A stretch of 50,729 nt of DNA, taken from contig ONCK01000019.1 in assembly GCA_900316315.1 (NCBI GenBank), forward strand, positions 1-50,729. Reading direction: 5' to 3'. Positions within the stretch are counted from its first letter, which is position 1. Each line of letters starts with the position of its first letter. The translations under genes were made by a program, and so were the position numbers. The notes under the pieces were generated by a model that was not told the DNA's origin, searched no databases, and worked only from the letters and a program-made list of their open reading frames with translations. Of the stretch, positions 29,152 to 41,336 are shown in pieces. The DNA is from an uncultured Prevotellaceae bacterium. GTDB taxonomy: Bacteria; Bacteroidota; Bacteroidia; Bacteroidales; Bacteroidaceae.

Positions 29152-29200
29152 TCCCGAATTTAGTAAACTTACTAACTTCCATAATTAAAAGGAACAAAAT

Positions 29201-31357
29201 ATGAAAGTGTATCAGACCAACGAGATTAAAAACATCGCGCTGCTAGGCAACGATGGCTCAGGCAAGACCACTCTTACGGAATCTATCCTTTACGAGAGTG
29301 GTCAGCTTCAACGCAGAGGCCGTATCACCATGAAAAACACGGCAAGTGACTATTTCCCAGTAGAACAAGAATACGGATACTCCGTTTTCTCGACGGTATT
29401 TCACGCCGAGTACAATAACCGCAAGCTCAACTTCATAGACTGCCCGGGCTCTGACGACTTCGTAGGCGCCGCCATCACAGCACTCAACGTGACCGACACG
29501 ACAGTCATCCTCCTCAATGGACAATATGGTGTCGAGGTAGGCACACAAAATCACTTCCGCTACACGGAGAAGCTCAAGAAGCCTGTCATCTTCCTGCTCA
29601 ATCAGCTTGATGATGAGAAGTGCGATTTTGACGCTGTCTTGGAAAAACTCAAGGAGGTCTATGGTAATGTTGTCCCCGTCCAATACCCGCTTAATCCCGG
29701 ACCGGGCTTCAACAGCTTCATCGACGTTCTGATGATGAAGAAATACACCTATCCGGCCGACGGCGGCAAGGCTACTATCGAGGATATCCCGGCTGACCAG
29801 ATGGATAAGGCGATGGAGATGCACAAGGTCCTCGTAGAAGCCGCCGCAGAGCATGACGATACTCTCATGGAGAAATTCTTTGAGAGCGAGAGCCTCACAG
29901 AGGACGAAATGCGCGAGGGTATCCGCAAAGGACTTGTGACCCGCGGTATCTATCCTCTCTTCCTCGTCTGCGCACGCCAGAATATAGGCGTTGACAGAAT
30001 GATGGAATTTCTGAGCAATGTCGTCCCATTTGTCAACGAGATGCCTAAGGTCACCAATACCAAGGGCGAGGAAGTCACTCCCGACGCAGCTGGACCCACT
30101 TCGCTCTTCTTCTTCAAGACAGGCATGGAGCCCCATATCGGTGAAGTACAGTACTTCAAGGTCATGAGCGGCACTGTAAACGTCGGCGACGAACTTACCA
30201 ACGCAGAGCGCGGCAGCAAAGAGCGCATCTCTCAACTCTACGTATGCTCAGGCGCCATGAGAGAGTCGGTAGACAAACTTTGTGCAGGCGATATAGGGTG
30301 TACCGTCAAGCTCAAAGACGTACATACCGGCAACACGCTCAATGGCAAGGATTGCGACAACAGATTTAACTTCATCAAGTTCCCCAATTCCAAGTATACA
30401 CGTGCCATTCAGGCCGTCAATCCAGCAGACACGGAGAAGATGATGTCGGCTATCAACCGCATGGCAGAGGAAGATCCGACGTGGATAGTCGAACAGAGCA
30501 AGGAGCTCCGCCAGATCCTCATACACGGACAAGGCGAATTTCATCTGCGTACACTCAAGTGGCGTCTCGAGAACCTCGACAAGATTCCCATTACCCTCAC
30601 CGAGCAGCGCATACCTTACCGCGAGACCATCACCAAGAAAGCGCTCGGCGAATACCGTCACAAGAAGCAAAGTGGTGGTGCTGGCCAGTTTGGTGAGGTT
30701 CACCTCATCGTGGAGCCTTATACCGAAGGCCAGCCCGTACTTCCCAGCTATACCTTCAACGGCCAGGAATACCGCATCACAGTCAAGAGCCAGCAGGAGA
30801 TACCCCTCGAGTGGGGCGGTAAGCTTGTCTTTGTCAACTCTGTAGTCGGCGGTGCCATCGACGCACGCTTTATGCCTGCCATCCTCAAGGGTATCATGAA
30901 CTGCATGGAACGCGGCCCGCTCACCGGAAGCTACGCCCGCGACGTACGCGTCATCGTCTACGACGGCAAAATGCACCCCGTGGACTCCAACGAAGTGTCC
31001 TTCATGATCGCAGGTAGCCGCGCCTTCAGCCAAGCCTTCCGCGAAGCTGGACCAAAGATCCTTGAGCCTATCTACGATGTCGAGGTATATGTCCCCACAG
31101 ACTATATGGGCGACGTCATGAGCGACCTGCAAGGCCGCAGAGGCATCATCATGGGAATGGACTCGGAGAACGGCTATCAGAAGCTCACTGCACAAGTGCC
31201 GCTCAAGGAGATGTCAACCTTCTCCACGGCCCTCAGTTCGCTTACGGCCGGCAGCGCCAGCTTCAACATGAAGTTTAGTGACTATCAGCTTACCCCGTCT
31301 GATATCCAGGCCAAGCTCATTAAGGAGCACGACGCCGAAAATACTGAGGCAGACTAG
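29201..31357 (+). CDS. EF-G paralogue with a degenerate GTPase centre (EF-G2-like)
   Basis: A 718-residue protein with the full five-domain EF-G layout: G domain (1-280), domain II (about 300-390), and domains III-V from 400 to the end, including LTGSYARDVRVIVYDGKMHPVDS of domain IV and ILEPIYDVEVYVP of domain V. The P-loop is intact (GNDGSGKTT, residues 16-24). The catalytic centre is not: the usual RGITI switch-I motif is EYGYSVFST here (57-65), switch II reads DCPGSDDF (80-87) with Ser84 in place of the catalytic His, and the guanine motif is NQLD (134-137). This fits the EF-G2 type of gut Bacteroides, reported to support translocation without GTP hydrolysis in starved cells. It is not the canonical fusA. 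A terminator follows. Tet-type ribosome protection proteins were considered and set aside. Confidence 0.88.
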   Translation: MKVYQTNEIKNIALLGNDGSGKTTLTESILYESGQLQRRGRITMKNTASDYFPVEQEYGYSVFSTVFHAEYNNRKLNFIDCPGSDDFVGAAITALNVTDTTVILLNGQYGVEVGTQNHFRYTEKLKKPVIFLLNQLDDEKCDFDAVLEKLKEVYGNVVPVQYPLNPGPGFNSFIDVLMMKKYTYPADGGKATIEDIPADQMDKAMEMHKVLVEAAAEHDDTLMEKFFESESLTEDEMREGIRKGLVTRGIYPLFLVCARQNIGVDRMMEFLSNVVPFVNEMPKVTNTKGEEVTPDAAGPTSLFFFKTGMEPHIGEVQYFKVMSGTVNVGDELTNAERGSKERISQLYVCSGAMRESVDKLCAGDIGCTVKLKDVHTGNTLNGKDCDNRFNFIKFPNSKYTRAIQAVNPADTEKMMSAINRMAEEDPTWIVEQSKELRQILIHGQGEFHLRTLKWRLENLDKIPITLTEQRIPYRETITKKALGEYRHKKQSGGAGQFGEVHLIVEPYTEGQPVLPSYTFNGQEYRITVKSQQEIPLEWGGKLVFVNSVVGGAIDARFMPAILKGIMNCMERGPLTGSYARDVRVIVYDGKMHPVDSNEVSFMIAGSRAFSQAFREAGPKILEPIYDVEVYVPTDYMGDVMSDLQGRRGIIMGMDSENGYQKLTAQVPLKEMSTFSTALSSLTAGSASFNMKFSDYQLTPSDIQAKLIKEHDAENTEAD

Positions 31358-31377
31358 CTCTGCACCGTATACCCAGC

Positions 31378-31413
31378 AGCGGGAGCGCATGATATCATGT
31401 GCTCCCGCTTTTT
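31378..31413 (+). terminator. Intrinsic terminator of the EF-G paralogue gene
   Basis: AGCGGGAGC (31378-31386) pairs over 9 bases with GCTCCCGCT (31401-31409), followed by TTTTT. The loop contains the palindrome CATGATATCATG. Confidence 0.9.
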
Positions 31414-31649
31414 AGATAAAGCTATTCGCAGCTCTTAAAGCAAGTCCAGAAGTAGTCGACCGGACATGTCCTGCCTATGAGAAGCTGCTGCTGGACAACA
31501 TATCGAATACATGACACACAGCAAACCACCTCGTCCATCAAGCAGGAGGCGAAAATGAATCTAAGTCAACGGTGCAAATGCCCTAGAAACAGACAAGGCT
31601 GATCTCGCCTCCGTAGCATTTCAGCTAGAGTGGGCAGCTTCATTTAGAC

Positions 31650-31990
31650 GTGCGTAGGAATAGATTCCAAAGCCCGGACAACAGGAAGTTCGCAAAGGCC
31701 CATACCTTCGACCTCGTGGCCAACGGCATATAGGGCAAGTCCAGCAGGTTCGACCTGAAGCAGACTGGTGCTGACACACTCGAGGTTACTGACAAGCAGA
31801 CCGGAGAGGTGCTGACAGCGACACCCGTTAGGGAAGACCAGTGGAAAATCAAGGTGAGCAACAGGAAGGGCAAGAGGAGCTGGCGTTACTTCACGAGTAA
31901 ACAGGTGGAGAAGTCCAGGGTCAGACGTGAGATAGAGTCCATTCCCTTCGAGGAACGGAACAACGTCGAGGCTACCATCTTCCTGATAAG
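31650..31990 (+). pseudogene. Transposase relic (C-terminal part, decayed)
   Basis: One frame reads NRKFAKAHTFDLVANGI, then an in-frame TAG at 31731-31733, then SSRFDLKQTG and, without a break, TDKQTGEVLTATPVREDQWK, SNRKGKRSWRYFTSKQVEKS, VRREIESIPFEERNNVEATI. The basic, tryptophan-containing block and the EERNNVEATIF ending resemble the C-terminal part of DDE transposases common in Bacteroidota. Coding likeness stops near 31990. The N-terminal catalytic part is absent, so this is a dead fragment. I cannot assign the IS family, and I see no terminal inverted repeats. Confidence 0.5.
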
Positions 31991-32461
31991 ACTGAATCTT
32001 ATAGGAAAACATCAAACGTATTGCGGAAAACTATTGGTACAAGCAAAACCGTTGGGGAAAGTAATTGGATACCGGGAGGAAGTGATTGGAACAGCAAGGA
32101 TAATCATCAAGCAGCGAGCAATCTAATCGGAGTATCGTCCGCCTCACTCCGTCTAATCAGCCTCTCAGAGTTTGTCAGACAGGGGCGAAAGTTCACAGTT
32201 CGGCAATAAAAGCAACGGATGAACCGTTGGCTGGCATTCAGCAGACAGCTATGAAGGCTTTATTCCCAGCCGATTTCCTGCCGGCCAAGATACTATGTAT
32301 CGGAGAGGAGAGTCTGCTGGACTATCATCGGGTAAATCTACACAGCTTGCCTTGTCAAAGCTTGTACGAGGCTCTACAGGCGTCTACACAAGCACAGACG
32401 ACGGCGCATATAGCCTCGCAACGAGCAGAAAAGGCGTCCGTCATCTACTTCTGCGGCTCAC

Positions 32462-32500
32462 AAAAAAAGGCCGGCAAACGTGACATGCACATTTGCCGGC
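32462..32500 (-). terminator. Intrinsic terminator of the rpoBC transcript
   Basis: Minus-strand GCCGGCAAA (32500-32492) pairs with TTTGCCGGC (32478-32470), followed by CTTTTTTT. It ends the ribosomal/RNA polymerase transcript 27 bases after the rpoC stop. Confidence 0.92.
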
Positions 32501-32526
32501 TTATGATAGTGTGTCTCCTCTGGAGA

Positions 32527-35500
32527 CTATTTGTCGGGCTCAGGCGCCTCTTCTGCGGTGTCCCCTACGAGGTCGTCGGAGGCAGCTGAAGCTGCAAGCT
32601 GCTCCTCGTATTCATCCTTGTTGCCTACGATGATATCGCGAAACTCAGGGAATCCCGTACCAGCGGGAATCAGGTGACCCGTGATGACATTCTCCTTCAT
32701 GCCCTCCAGATAGTCTACACGGCCGCGGATAGCTGCGTCGTTGAGTACCTTGGTGGTCTCCTGGAAGGAGGCTGCTGACATGAAGCTGCTGGTCTGCAGA
32801 GCTGCACGAGTGATACCCTGTAAAATCTGAGTCGACGTAGCAGGTAACGCATCGCGCACAGTGACTGTCTTGAGGTCGTGGCGCTTAAGATAAGAGTTCT
32901 CATCGCGCAGTTTGCGAGCGGTGACAATCATGCCGACCTTCATCGTCTCGCTGTCGCCGGCGTCAGTGACGACCTTCTTACCCCATACGCGGTCATTCTC
33001 CTCGGTAAAGTCAATCTTGTCCACGATATCCTCTTCAAGGAAGTTGGTATCACCTGGATCAAGAATGCGGACTTTGCGCATCATCTGGCGTACGATGACT
33101 TCAAAGTGCTTATCATTGATCTTCACACCCTGGAGGCGGTATACGTTCTGCACCTCGTTGACGATGTACTCCTGAACTGCTGTCGGGCCCATGATGGCAA
33201 GGATATCAGAGGGAGTAATCTCACCGTCAGAGAGCGGCGTACCGGCACGTACATAGTCGTCATTCTGAACGAGCACCTGACGGCCAGTAGGAATCAAGTA
33301 CTTCTTTTCATCTACGATGACATAGCCTTCGTCTGTCAAAACCTTGCCATCCTTGACAGCCTGCTCAGGATCCTTGGGCTTGATGAGAGACTGGACGATA
33401 ACTTCGCGGTTACCGCGCTTGATACCGCCGAGCGTAATCTTGCCGTCAATTTCGGATACGATAGCAGGATTGGACGGGTTGCGCGCCTCAAAGAGCTCGG
33501 TCACACGAGGCAGACCACCGGTGATATCACCCATGTTGCCGAGGCTGCGAGGTATCTTGACGATGACGTCACCGGCCTTGACCTTCTGATTGTCCTCAAT
33601 AGCGATGTGACCACCGATGGGGAAGGTATAAGTCTGAAGGACCTTGCCATTGTCATCCAAGATCTCGCAATCAGGAGATATCTTGTGATCCTTGGCCTCT
33701 ATGACGATGAGTTCACGCATACCGGTAGCCTCATCCTCCTCAACCTTGTAGGTAATGCCTTCTGCGACATTTTTGAAGTGAGCGGTACCCGTGTAAGAGG
33801 TGACGATCACATTGTTAAACGGATCCCACTTGGCAATCACAGTGCCCTCCTCTACAACGTCACCGTCATGGACAAAGAGCTGAGAACCGTAAGGAACATC
33901 CTGCATGGAGAGCATAATGCCCGTATTAGGATCCATCTGATGAACCGTAGCCAAATGGCTGGTCACAATCTGTCCAGGAGCGCCATCCTCACCTACGACA
34001 TCAACGGTACGAAGTTCGTCGAACTGCAGGCGGGCCTTGTGACGGGCGACGATGGTAGCATTGGCGGCTGCATTACCTGCGACACCACCAGCGTGGAAGG
34101 TACGAAGTGTAAGCTGCGTACCCGGCTCACCGATAGACTGCGCTGCGATGACACCGACAGCCTCGCCCTTCTGCACCATACGATTGGTTGCAAGGTTACG
34201 GCCGTAGCACTTCATGCAGACTCCGTGCTTGCTCTCACAAGTAAGTACCGAGCGAATCTCTACGCTCTCAATCGGAGAAGCCTCAATAGCATCGGCTATG
34301 GGCTCAGTAATCTCCTCACCAGCGGCTACAAGCAGCTTGCCGGTAGTAGGATCTACGACATCGTGTACAGAGACGCGACCCAGGATACGCTCTCCCAGTG
34401 TGGAGATGACATCCTCGCCGTCCTTGAGCGCACGGCACTCCAGGCCTCGTAACGTACCACAGTCTTCCTCGGTGATGATGACGTCATGGGCGACATCGAC
34501 GAGACGACGGGTCAGATAACCGGCATCGGCTGTCTTAAGCGCGGTATCGGCAAGACCCTTGCGAGCGCCGTGGGTAGAGATGAAGTACTCCAGCACCGAC
34601 ATTCCCTCCTTGAAGTTGGAGAGGATTGGATTCTCAATAATGGTTTGGCCTTCTGCTCCGGCCTTCTGCGGTTTAGCCATCAGTCCTCGCATACCTGCGA
34701 GCTGTGCTATCTGATCGGCTGAGCCACGGGCACCGGAATCGAGCATCATAAACACAGAGTTGAAACCGTGCTCAGACTCTGTCATCTGCTTCATCACCAA
34801 TCGCTTGAGCTCCGTATTGACATGGGTCCAAGTATCGATGACCTGATTGTATCGTTCGTTGTCGGTGATAAAGCCCATATTGTAGTTTGCAGTGATCTGC
34901 TCCACTTCGTCATGGCCCTTCTGTACAATATCGGCTTTTTCCTTCGGGATGATGATATCATCCAGATTGAAGGAGAGACCTCCCTCGTAGGAGATACGAT
35001 AGCCCAGATTCTTGATACCGTCAAGGAAGTTGCATGCACGCGCCATACCGACCTTCTTAATAACGTCGGTAATGATGTCACGCAGTGACTTCTTTGAGAT
35101 GATCTTGTTGACATAGCCGAGCTCGGGCGGTATAATCTCATTGACGATGACACGGCCGACAGATGTCTCAGTAAGCTTGTCTACCAAGTTGCCGTCTTCA
35201 TCAAAATCCTTAACCATAACTTTGACTATGGCGTGGATATCTACCTTCTTCTCATTGTAAGCAATGATGGCCTCTTCAGGTCCGTAGAAGGTGAGACCCT
35301 CACCCTTGGCTCCGGGGAGATACTTGGTGATATAGTACAGTCCCAATACCATATCCTGAGAAGGTACGGTGATTGGCGCACCATTGGCAGGGTTGAGGAT
35401 ATTGTGGCTCTGGAGCATCAGCGTCTGTGCCTCCACGATGGCCTCATTGCTCAGGGGCAAGTGGACGGCCATCTGGTCTCCATCGAAGTCTGCATTGAAC

Positions 35501-36921
35501 GGCGTACATGCCAATGGGTGAAGCTGAATAGCCTTGCCCTCAATCATCTTAGGCTGGAAGGCCTGAATACCGAGACGGTGAAGCGTCGGGGCACGATTAA
35601 GCAGCACGGGATGGCCACGCATTACAAACTCGAGGATATCCCAAATGATAGGATCACGACGATCAATGATACGCTTGGCGCTCTTTACGGTTTTGACGAT
35701 ACCACGCTCTATCAAGCGGCGTATGATAAACGGCTTGTACAGCTCTGCAGCCATGAGCTTGGGCAGACCACACTCGCCCATCTTGAGCTCAGGACCCACG
35801 ACGATCACAGAACGGGCGGAATAGTCGACACGCTTACCCAACAGATTCTGACGGAAGCGGCCCTGCTTACCCTTTAGGGAGTCTGAGAGAGACTTAAGCG
35901 GACGATTGGACTCTGAACGTACAGAGCTACTCTTACGGGAATTGTCAAACAGACTGTCGACAGCTTCCTGAAGCATACGCTTCTCATTGCGAAGGATGAC
36001 CTCCGGAGCCTTGATATCCATCAGGCGCTTCAGACGGTTGTTGCGAATCAGTACGCGACGATACAGATCATTGAGATCTGATGTAGCGAAACGACCACCA
36101 TCCAGCGGCACGAGGGGACGCAAATCGGGCGGGATAACGGGGATAACCTTGAGTACCATCCACTCCGGCTTGTTGCGGCCACGGCTTGAACGGAAGGCCT
36201 CTACGACCTGCAGGCGCTTCAGTGCCTCAGTCTTACGCTGCTGTGACGTATCGTGGTGAGCACGGTCGCGCAGTTCATACGACAGAGCGTCCAAATCAAT
36301 CTTCTGGAGAAGGTCATACACAGCCTCTCCACCCATCTTGGCAATGAACTTGTTGGGATCGGAGTCGTCAAGTTCCTGGTTACCCTCAGGTAGTTGATCC
36401 AGAATATTGAGATACTCGTCCTCGCTGAGCAGATCCAGACGATGTACCTGCTGGCCGTCAAGGACCTCCTTGCCGGCGATGCAGCCCTCCTGGATGACTA
36501 CGTAGCGCTCGTAGTAAATCACTGCGTCCAACTTCTTGGTCGGCAATCCCAGCAAGTAGCCTATCTTATTGGGCAACGTACGGAAATACCATATGTGCAC
36601 GACCGGAACGACCAGGGTGATATGTCCACTGCGCTCACGGCGTACCTTCTTTTCCGTAACCTCGACACCGCATCGGTCACATACTATGCCCTTGTAGCGA
36701 ATGCGCTTGTACTTACCGCAGCTGCACTCATAGTCCTTAGTAGGGCCGAAGATGCGCTCACAAAAGAGACCGTCGCGCTCGGGCTTGTAAGTACGGTAAT
36801 TGATTGTTTCGGGCTTCAGTACTTCTCCATACGAATCCTGTAAGATTTCCTCAGGAGAAGCCAGTCCTATCGAAATCCTGGTAAAGTTGCTCTTAACTTT
36901 TGTATCTTTCTTGAATGCCAT
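32527..36921 (-). CDS. rpoC: DNA-directed RNA polymerase subunit beta'
   Basis: The 1464-residue beta' subunit, which with beta forms the catalytic cleft. Visible marks are the N-terminal zinc ribbon (CSCGKYKR, about residue 66, and VCDRCGVEV), the Mg-binding [12 protein letters not shown] near residue 475, the bridge-helix and trigger-loop region with [20 protein letters not shown], and a second zinc site [14 protein letters not shown]. The length is in the range of Bacteroidota RpoC. The C-terminal tail is acidic ([11 protein letters not shown]). It lies 25 bases after the rpoB stop and ends the operon. Confidence 0.98.
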   Translation of the reverse strand: MAFKKDTKVKSNFTRISIGLASPEEILQDSYGEVLKPETINYRTYKPERDGLFCERIFGPTKDYECSCGKYKRIRYKGIVCDRCGVEVTEKKVRRERSGHITLVVPVVHIWYFRTLPNKIGYLLGLPTKKLDAVIYYERYVVIQEGCIAGKEVLDGQQVHRLDLLSEDEYLNILDQLPEGNQELDDSDPNKFIAKMGGEAVYDLLQKIDLDALSYELRDRAHHDTSQQRKTEALKRLQVVEAFRSSRGRNKPEWMVLKVIPVIPPDLRPLVPLDGGRFATSDLNDLYRRVLIRNNRLKRLMDIKAPEVILRNEKRMLQEAVDSLFDNSRKSSSVRSESNRPLKSLSDSLKGKQGRFRQNLLGKRVDYSARSVIVVGPELKMGECGLPKLMAAELYKPFIIRRLIERGIVKTVKSAKRIIDRRDPIIWDILEFVMRGHPVLLNRAPTLHRLGIQAFQPKMIEGKAIQLHPLACTPFNADFDGDQMAVHLPLSNEAIVEAQTLMLQSHNILNPANGAPITVPSQDMVLGLYYITKYLPGAKGEGLTFYGPEEAIIAYNEKKVDIHAIVKVMVKDFDEDGNLVDKLTETSVGRVIVNEIIPPELGYVNKIISKKSLRDIITDVIKKVGMARACNFLDGIKNLGYRISYEGGLSFNLDDIIIPKEKADIVQKGHDEVEQITANYNMGFITDNERYNQVIDTWTHVNTELKRLVMKQMTESEHGFNSVFMMLDSGARGSADQIAQLAGMRGLMAKPQKAGAEGQTIIENPILSNFKEGMSVLEYFISTHGARKGLADTALKTADAGYLTRRLVDVAHDVIITEEDCGTLRGLECRALKDGEDVISTLGERILGRVSVHDVVDPTTGKLLVAAGEEITEPIADAIEASPIESVEIRSVLTCESKHGVCMKCYGRNLATNRMVQKGEAVGVIAAQSIGEPGTQLTLRTFHAGGVAGNAAANATIVARHKARLQFDELRTVDVVGEDGAPGQIVTSHLATVHQMDPNTGIMLSMQDVPYGSQLFVHDGDVVEEGTVIAKWDPFNNVIVTSYTGTAHFKNVAEGITYKVEEDEATGMRELIVIEAKDHKISPDCEILDDNGKVLQTYTFPIGGHIAIEDNQKVKAGDVIVKIPRSLGNMGDITGGLPRVTELFEARNPSNPAIVSEIDGKITLGGIKRGNREVIVQSLIKPKDPEQAVKDGKVLTDEGYVIVDEKKYLIPTGRQVLVQNDDYVRAGTPLSDGEITPSDILAIMGPTAVQEYIVNEVQNVYRLQGVKINDKHFEVIVRQMMRKVRILDPGDTNFLEEDIVDKIDFTEENDRVWGKKVVTDAGDSETMKVGMIVTARKLRDENSYLKRHDLKTVTVRDALPATSTQILQGITRAALQTSSFMSAASFQETTKVLNDAAIRGRVDYLEGMKENVITGHLIPAGTGFPEFRDIIVGNKDEYEEQLAASAASDDLVGDTAEEAPEPDK

Positions 36922-36946
36922 TGTCTATAATATGTGAGAAGTTCTT

Positions 36947-39900
36947 TTATTCTAATCTTATGCTCAGACCCAAGCCCTTGAGCTCGTGTAGAAGCACATT
37001 GAGAGACTCAGGTATACCCGGCGTTGGCAGAGGATCACCCTTGACGATGGCTTCGTAGGACTTGGCACGGCCGACCACATCATCGGACTTCACCGTAAGC
37101 ATTTCCTGGAGTACGTGGGAGGCACCGAAGGCTTCAAGAGCCCAGACCTCCATCTCTCCGAAGCGCTGTCCACCGAACTGAGCCTTACCGCCAAGCGGCT
37201 GCTGCGTAATCAGGGAGTACGGGCCGATAGAGCGGGCATGCATCTTGTCCTCGACCATGTGGCCCAACTTAAGCATATATGTGACACCAACTGTCGCCTT
37301 CTGGTCAAACGGCTCACCGGTACCACCATCGTAGAGCTGAGTCAGTCCCAGATGAGGCAGACCCGCCTTTTGGGTCCAATGCTCAAGGTCCTCAAGTGAC
37401 GCTCCGTCAAAGATAGGAGTAGAGAACTTGACACCCAGCTTGGCTCCTGCATAACCCAATACAGCCTCAAAAATCTGGCCGAGGTTCATACGTGAAGGCA
37501 CGCCCAGCGGGTTGAGCACGATATCTACAGGTGTACCATCTTCCAGGAAAGGCATGTCCTCTGTGCGAACAATCTTGGATACGATACCCTTGTTACCGTG
37601 ACGTCCGGCCATCTTGTCTCCTACGCCAATCTTACGCTTCTTGGCGATATAGACCTTGGCCATCTTGAGTACGCCCGAGGGAAGGTCATCACCGATTGTG
37701 ACAGCAAAATTCTTACGATTGAGCTCGGCGCTGTACTCATTGTACTTCTTGAGATAGTTGATGATCAAGGCGGAGATCATCGAGTTCTTGTGAGCGTCGG
37801 AAGTCCACTTGCTTACCTGAACAGAACTATAGTCCAGGTCACTGAGCATCTTCTTGGTAAACTTCGCACCCTTCTCAATGGCCATCTCGCCCATATTATT
37901 CTTAACGCCGGTAGAGGTCTTGTCCTTGGTTAGGATAAGGAGCTTGTTGACCAGCTGTTCCTTCAGATCAGCCGTCTTCTTGTCAAACTCATCCTGGAAC
38001 TTCTGTAGTGTAACCTTGTCAGCGGCTCTAGAAGAACGTGTCTTGACAGCCTTGGAGAAGAGCTGTTTGCCGATGACGACACCTGACAGAGACGGAGTTG
38101 CCTTGAGAGATGCGTCCTTGACATCTCCTGCACGATCACCAAAGATGGCACGCAGAAGTTTCTCCTCAGGAGAAGGATCGCTCTCGCCTTTTGGAGTGAT
38201 TTTACCGATCAGAATATCGCCCGGCTCAATGCGTGTACCGATACGTACGATACCGTTTTCGTCCAGGTTCTTGGTGGCGTCCTCACTTACATTGGGGATG
38301 TCTTGTGTAAACTCCTCCTCGCCGCGCTTGGTCTCACGCACTGCAAGAGAGAATTCGTCTACATGGACAGAGGTAAGGATATCCTCTCTTACCATACGCT
38401 CGCTGATGACGATAGCATCCTCATAATTGTATCCCTTCCACGGCATATATGCGACGAGCAGATTGCGACCAAGCGCAAGCTCACCCTTGGATGTAGCATA
38501 GCCCTCAGTCAGAATATCGCCGGCCTTGACTCGCTGTCCCTTCTCACAGATGGGGCGGAGGTCAATCGTCATGCTCTGGTTGGTACGACGGAACTTCGGC
38601 AGTTTGTATTCCTTGACAGGCTCATCAAAGCTGACGAACTCCTCATCCTTAGTGCGGTCATAGCGAATGACAATCTTGGAAGCATCGACATACTCCACTA
38701 TACCATCACCTTCAGCAGTAATCATTGTGCGCGAATCCTCGCATACCTGCTTCTCAATTCCTGTACCTACGATAGGCTGCTCACATGTGATCAAAGGAAC
38801 GGCCTGACGCATCATGTTGGATCCCATCAGTGCACGGTGGGCATCGTCATGCTCAAGGAAAGGAATGAGGGCAGCGGCGATAGAAGCAATCTGCTGGGGC
38901 GAGACATCCATCAAGTCTACCTTGTCAGGCGTGGTCACAGGATAATCTGCGTCCTGACGGCACTTGACGGTCTTACGGATAAATGTACCGTCTTCATTGA
39001 GCGGCGCATTACCCTGACCAATAATCTTGCCGGTCTCTTCCTCTGCTGTGAGATAGACGACCTCATCATTCTTCATATTCACCTTAGCGTCCTTGACAAG
39101 ACGGTAAGGAGTCTCTATAAAGCCCAGGGAATTGATCTTGGCATATACACAGAGCGATGAAATCAGACCGATGTTTGGGCCTTCAGGAGACTCAATAGGA
39201 CAGAGACGTCCGTAGTGAGTATAGTGCACATCACGCACCTCAAATCCCGCACGCTCACGAGTCAGACCGCCAGGACCTAGGGCTGAGAGACGGCGCTTGT
39301 GTGTGACCTCAGCCAGAGGATTGGTCTGATCCATAAACTGGCTAAGCGGATTGGCTCCAAAGAATGAATTGATAACGGATGATACCGTCTTAGCATTGAT
39401 CAGATCCGTCGGAGAGAAGACCTCATTGTCACGCACATTCATGCGTTCACGGATTGTACGGCTCATACGGGCGAGACCTACAGAGAACTGATTGCTCATC
39501 TGCTCTCCGACCGTACGTACACGGCGATTGCTCAGATGATCGATATCGTCTACAGAGGCCTTAGAGTTGACCAGCTTAATCAGATATTTGATAATCTCAA
39601 TAATATCTTCCTTTGTCAGAATGCGCACACTCATATCTGTGGAAAGGCCGAGCTTCTTGTTGATACGGTAGCGGCCGACATCTCCGAGGTCATAGCGGCG
39701 GTCGGAGAAGAACAAGCTGTTGATAGCCTCGCGTGCGCTGGCGTCGTCAGCAGGATCAGCATTGCGCAATTGACGATATATGTAGAGTATAGCCTCCTTC
39801 TCAGAGTTGCAAGGATCTTTTTGAAGGGTATTAAATATAATCTCGTACTCCTTAAGATTGGCATCCTCGCGCTGCAGCAGAATCTTCTTGGCTCCGCTGT

Positions 39901-40834
39901 CAAGTATCTTTTGGGCGGTTTCCTCGGTAAGCTCCGTCTCGCGGTCGAGTACTACCTCGTTGCGCTCGATAGAGACGACTTCGCCCGTGTCCTCATCTGC
40001 GAAATCCTCTACCCAGCTCTTCAAGACGCGTCCCGCCAGCTTGCGACGATGGATGAGGCCTTCGCCTTCACCCTCTGCCAACTCGAGTGCGCTTCTGTCT
40101 GGTCCTTTGGCAGCGGCAGCCTTGATAATCTTCTTCAGGTTGGCCTCCGTTACCTTGACCTCTTCTGCCAAGTCAAATATCTGGAGTATATCCTTATCTG
40201 TCTCAAAACCTATCGCACGCAGAAGTGTGGTTACTGGCAACTTCTTCTTGCGGTCGATGTAGGCATACATGACATTGTTGATGTCTGTCGCGAACTCTAT
40301 CCAAGAACCCTTGAATGGTATGACGCGGGCCGAGTACAACTGGGTACCGTTGGCATGTATGGATGACCCGAAGAATACACCAGGAGAGCGGTGCAACTGC
40401 GATACGACTACGCGTTCGGCACCGTTGATGACAAAGGTACCACTATTGGTCATATAGGGAATCTGACCCAAATAAACGTTGTCTATCTGCGTCGTAAAGT
40501 CCTCGTGGTCCGGATCCGTACAGTATAATTTAAGTTTCGCCTTGAGATAGACGCTATAAGTCAAGCCCTTGATAAGGCATTCCTCAATAGTGTAGCGAGG
40601 AGGCTCGATGCTATAGTCCAAAAACTCAAGCACAAAATTGTTTCGTGTGTCTGTGATAGGGAAATTTTCACTAAACACTTTGTAAAGCCCATCTTCTTTT
40701 CTCTTCTCAGGAGGGGTATCGAGCTGGAGAAAATCTCGGAAGGACTTTATTTGCACGTCCAAGAAGTCCGGATAAGGAAGCGGATTCTGGACAGATGCAA
40801 AGTTGATTCTACCATCAATTACTTTAGAAGACAT
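36947..40834 (-). CDS. rpoB: DNA-directed RNA polymerase subunit beta
   Basis: The 1295-residue beta subunit. The rifampicin-binding region (about residues 490-540) reads [20 protein letters not shown] and [18 protein letters not shown], with wild-type Asp, His and Ser at the positions usually changed in resistant mutants, so I see no rifampicin-resistance substitution there. The C-terminal catalytic half has [19 protein letters not shown] and ends [18 protein letters not shown], the clamp-contacting anchor. The gap to rplL carries an attenuator-like hairpin. The ATG at 40834 begins [18 protein letters not shown]. Confidence 0.98.
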   Translation of the reverse strand: MSSKVIDGRINFASVQNPLPYPDFLDVQIKSFRDFLQLDTPPEKRKEDGLYKVFSENFPITDTRNNFVLEFLDYSIEPPRYTIEECLIKGLTYSVYLKAKLKLYCTDPDHEDFTTQIDNVYLGQIPYMTNSGTFVINGAERVVVSQLHRSPGVFFGSSIHANGTQLYSARVIPFKGSWIEFATDINNVMYAYIDRKKKLPVTTLLRAIGFETDKDILQIFDLAEEVKVTEANLKKIIKAAAAKGPDRSALELAEGEGEGLIHRRKLAGRVLKSWVEDFADEDTGEVVSIERNEVVLDRETELTEETAQKILDSGAKKILLQREDANLKEYEIIFNTLQKDPCNSEKEAILYIYRQLRNADPADDASAREAINSLFFSDRRYDLGDVGRYRINKKLGLSTDMSVRILTKEDIIEIIKYLIKLVNSKASVDDIDHLSNRRVRTVGEQMSNQFSVGLARMSRTIRERMNVRDNEVFSPTDLINAKTVSSVINSFFGANPLSQFMDQTNPLAEVTHKRRLSALGPGGLTRERAGFEVRDVHYTHYGRLCPIESPEGPNIGLISSLCVYAKINSLGFIETPYRLVKDAKVNMKNDEVVYLTAEEETGKIIGQGNAPLNEDGTFIRKTVKCRQDADYPVTTPDKVDLMDVSPQQIASIAAALIPFLEHDDAHRALMGSNMMRQAVPLITCEQPIVGTGIEKQVCEDSRTMITAEGDGIVEYVDASKIVIRYDRTKDEEFVSFDEPVKEYKLPKFRRTNQSMTIDLRPICEKGQRVKAGDILTEGYATSKGELALGRNLLVAYMPWKGYNYEDAIVISERMVREDILTSVHVDEFSLAVRETKRGEEEFTQDIPNVSEDATKNLDENGIVRIGTRIEPGDILIGKITPKGESDPSPEEKLLRAIFGDRAGDVKDASLKATPSLSGVVIGKQLFSKAVKTRSSRAADKVTLQKFQDEFDKKTADLKEQLVNKLLILTKDKTSTGVKNNMGEMAIEKGAKFTKKMLSDLDYSSVQVSKWTSDAHKNSMISALIINYLKKYNEYSAELNRKNFAVTIGDDLPSGVLKMAKVYIAKKRKIGVGDKMAGRHGNKGIVSKIVRTEDMPFLEDGTPVDIVLNPLGVPSRMNLGQIFEAVLGYAGAKLGVKFSTPIFDGASLEDLEHWTQKAGLPHLGLTQLYDGGTGEPFDQKATVGVTYMLKLGHMVEDKMHARSIGPYSLITQQPLGGKAQFGGQRFGEMEVWALEAFGASHVLQEMLTVKSDDVVGRAKSYEAIVKGDPLPTPGIPESLNVLLHELKGLGLSIRLE

Positions 40835-40865
40835 TTGGATATATGTTCACTGGTTTATAAGACAC

Positions 40866-40901
40866 AAAAAGTTAAGAACCCCCTACCAGAGGATTCTTAA
40901 C
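40866..40901 (-). terminator. Attenuator-like terminator between rplL and rpoB
   Basis: Minus-strand GTTAAGAA (40901-40894) pairs with TTCTTAAC (40878-40871), with more G-C pairs possible inside, followed by TTTTT. Partial termination here would give less rpoBC than ribosomal stalk mRNA, as in other bacteria. Confidence 0.8.
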
Positions 40902-40924
40902 TATGAAATTATCAGATATAGAGA

Positions 40925-41302
40925 TTACTTAATCTCTACAGTAGCGCCTGCCTCTTCGATAGCCTTCTTGAGGGCTTCAGCGTCTTCCTTAGAAACGCCA
41001 GTCTTGACAGCCTTAGGAGCAGCGTCTACGAGGTCCTTAGCTTCCTTGAGGCCAAGACCGCAAGCTTCCTTAACGGCCTTAACGACCTTCAGCTTAGCGT
41101 CACCAACAGCTGTGAGGACTACATCAAACTCGGTCTTCTCTTCAGCAGCAGCAGCAGTAGCACCGGCTGCAGGACCAGCAACAGCAACAGCGGCTGCGGC
41201 GGGCTCAATACCATAGTCTTCTTTCAAGACATTGACCAAATCATTTACTTCTTTAACTGTCAAATTTACTAATTCTTCAGCAATAGCTTTTACGTCTGCC
41301 AT
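40925..41302 (-). CDS. rplL: 50S ribosomal protein L7/L12
   Basis: The 125-residue stalk protein that recruits translation GTPases. The N-terminal dimerisation helix ([20 protein letters not shown]) is followed by an Ala-rich hinge and the C-terminal domain with KTEFDVVLT and [18 protein letters not shown]. Length and composition are typical. It lies 34 bases after rplJ; the hairpin in front of rpoB follows. Confidence 0.98.
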   Translation of the reverse strand: MADVKAIAEELVNLTVKEVNDLVNVLKEDYGIEPAAAAVAVAGPAAGATAAAAEEKTEFDVVLTAVGDAKLKVVKAVKEACGLGLKEAKDLVDAAPKAVKTGVSKEDAEALKKAIEEAGATVEIK

Positions 41303-41336
41303 TTTATTTCAAAATTAAATGTTTATACTTTTGTTA

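Larger units (their letters stand above)
31358..32526. other. Gap holding two terminators and a transposase relic
   Basis: The gap has the EF-G paralogue terminator at its left end, a decayed transposase piece in the middle and the rpoC terminator at its right end. From about 32000 to 32460 I see short frames on the plus strand without recognisable features. Confidence 0.5.

Noticed and set aside
29201-31357. Tetracycline ribosome-protection protein (TetQ/TetM type)
   Set aside because: Those are about 640-660 residues with intact GTPase motifs; this is 718 residues with a lost catalytic His.
31809-32126. Intact 105-residue gene
   Set aside because: Its first 60 residues are the tail of a decayed transposase and the rest has no coding likeness; the frame opens on a GTG inside the relic.
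39290-39350. Rifampicin-resistance change in rpoB
   Set aside because: The Asp, His and Ser positions of the rifampicin pocket are wild type.
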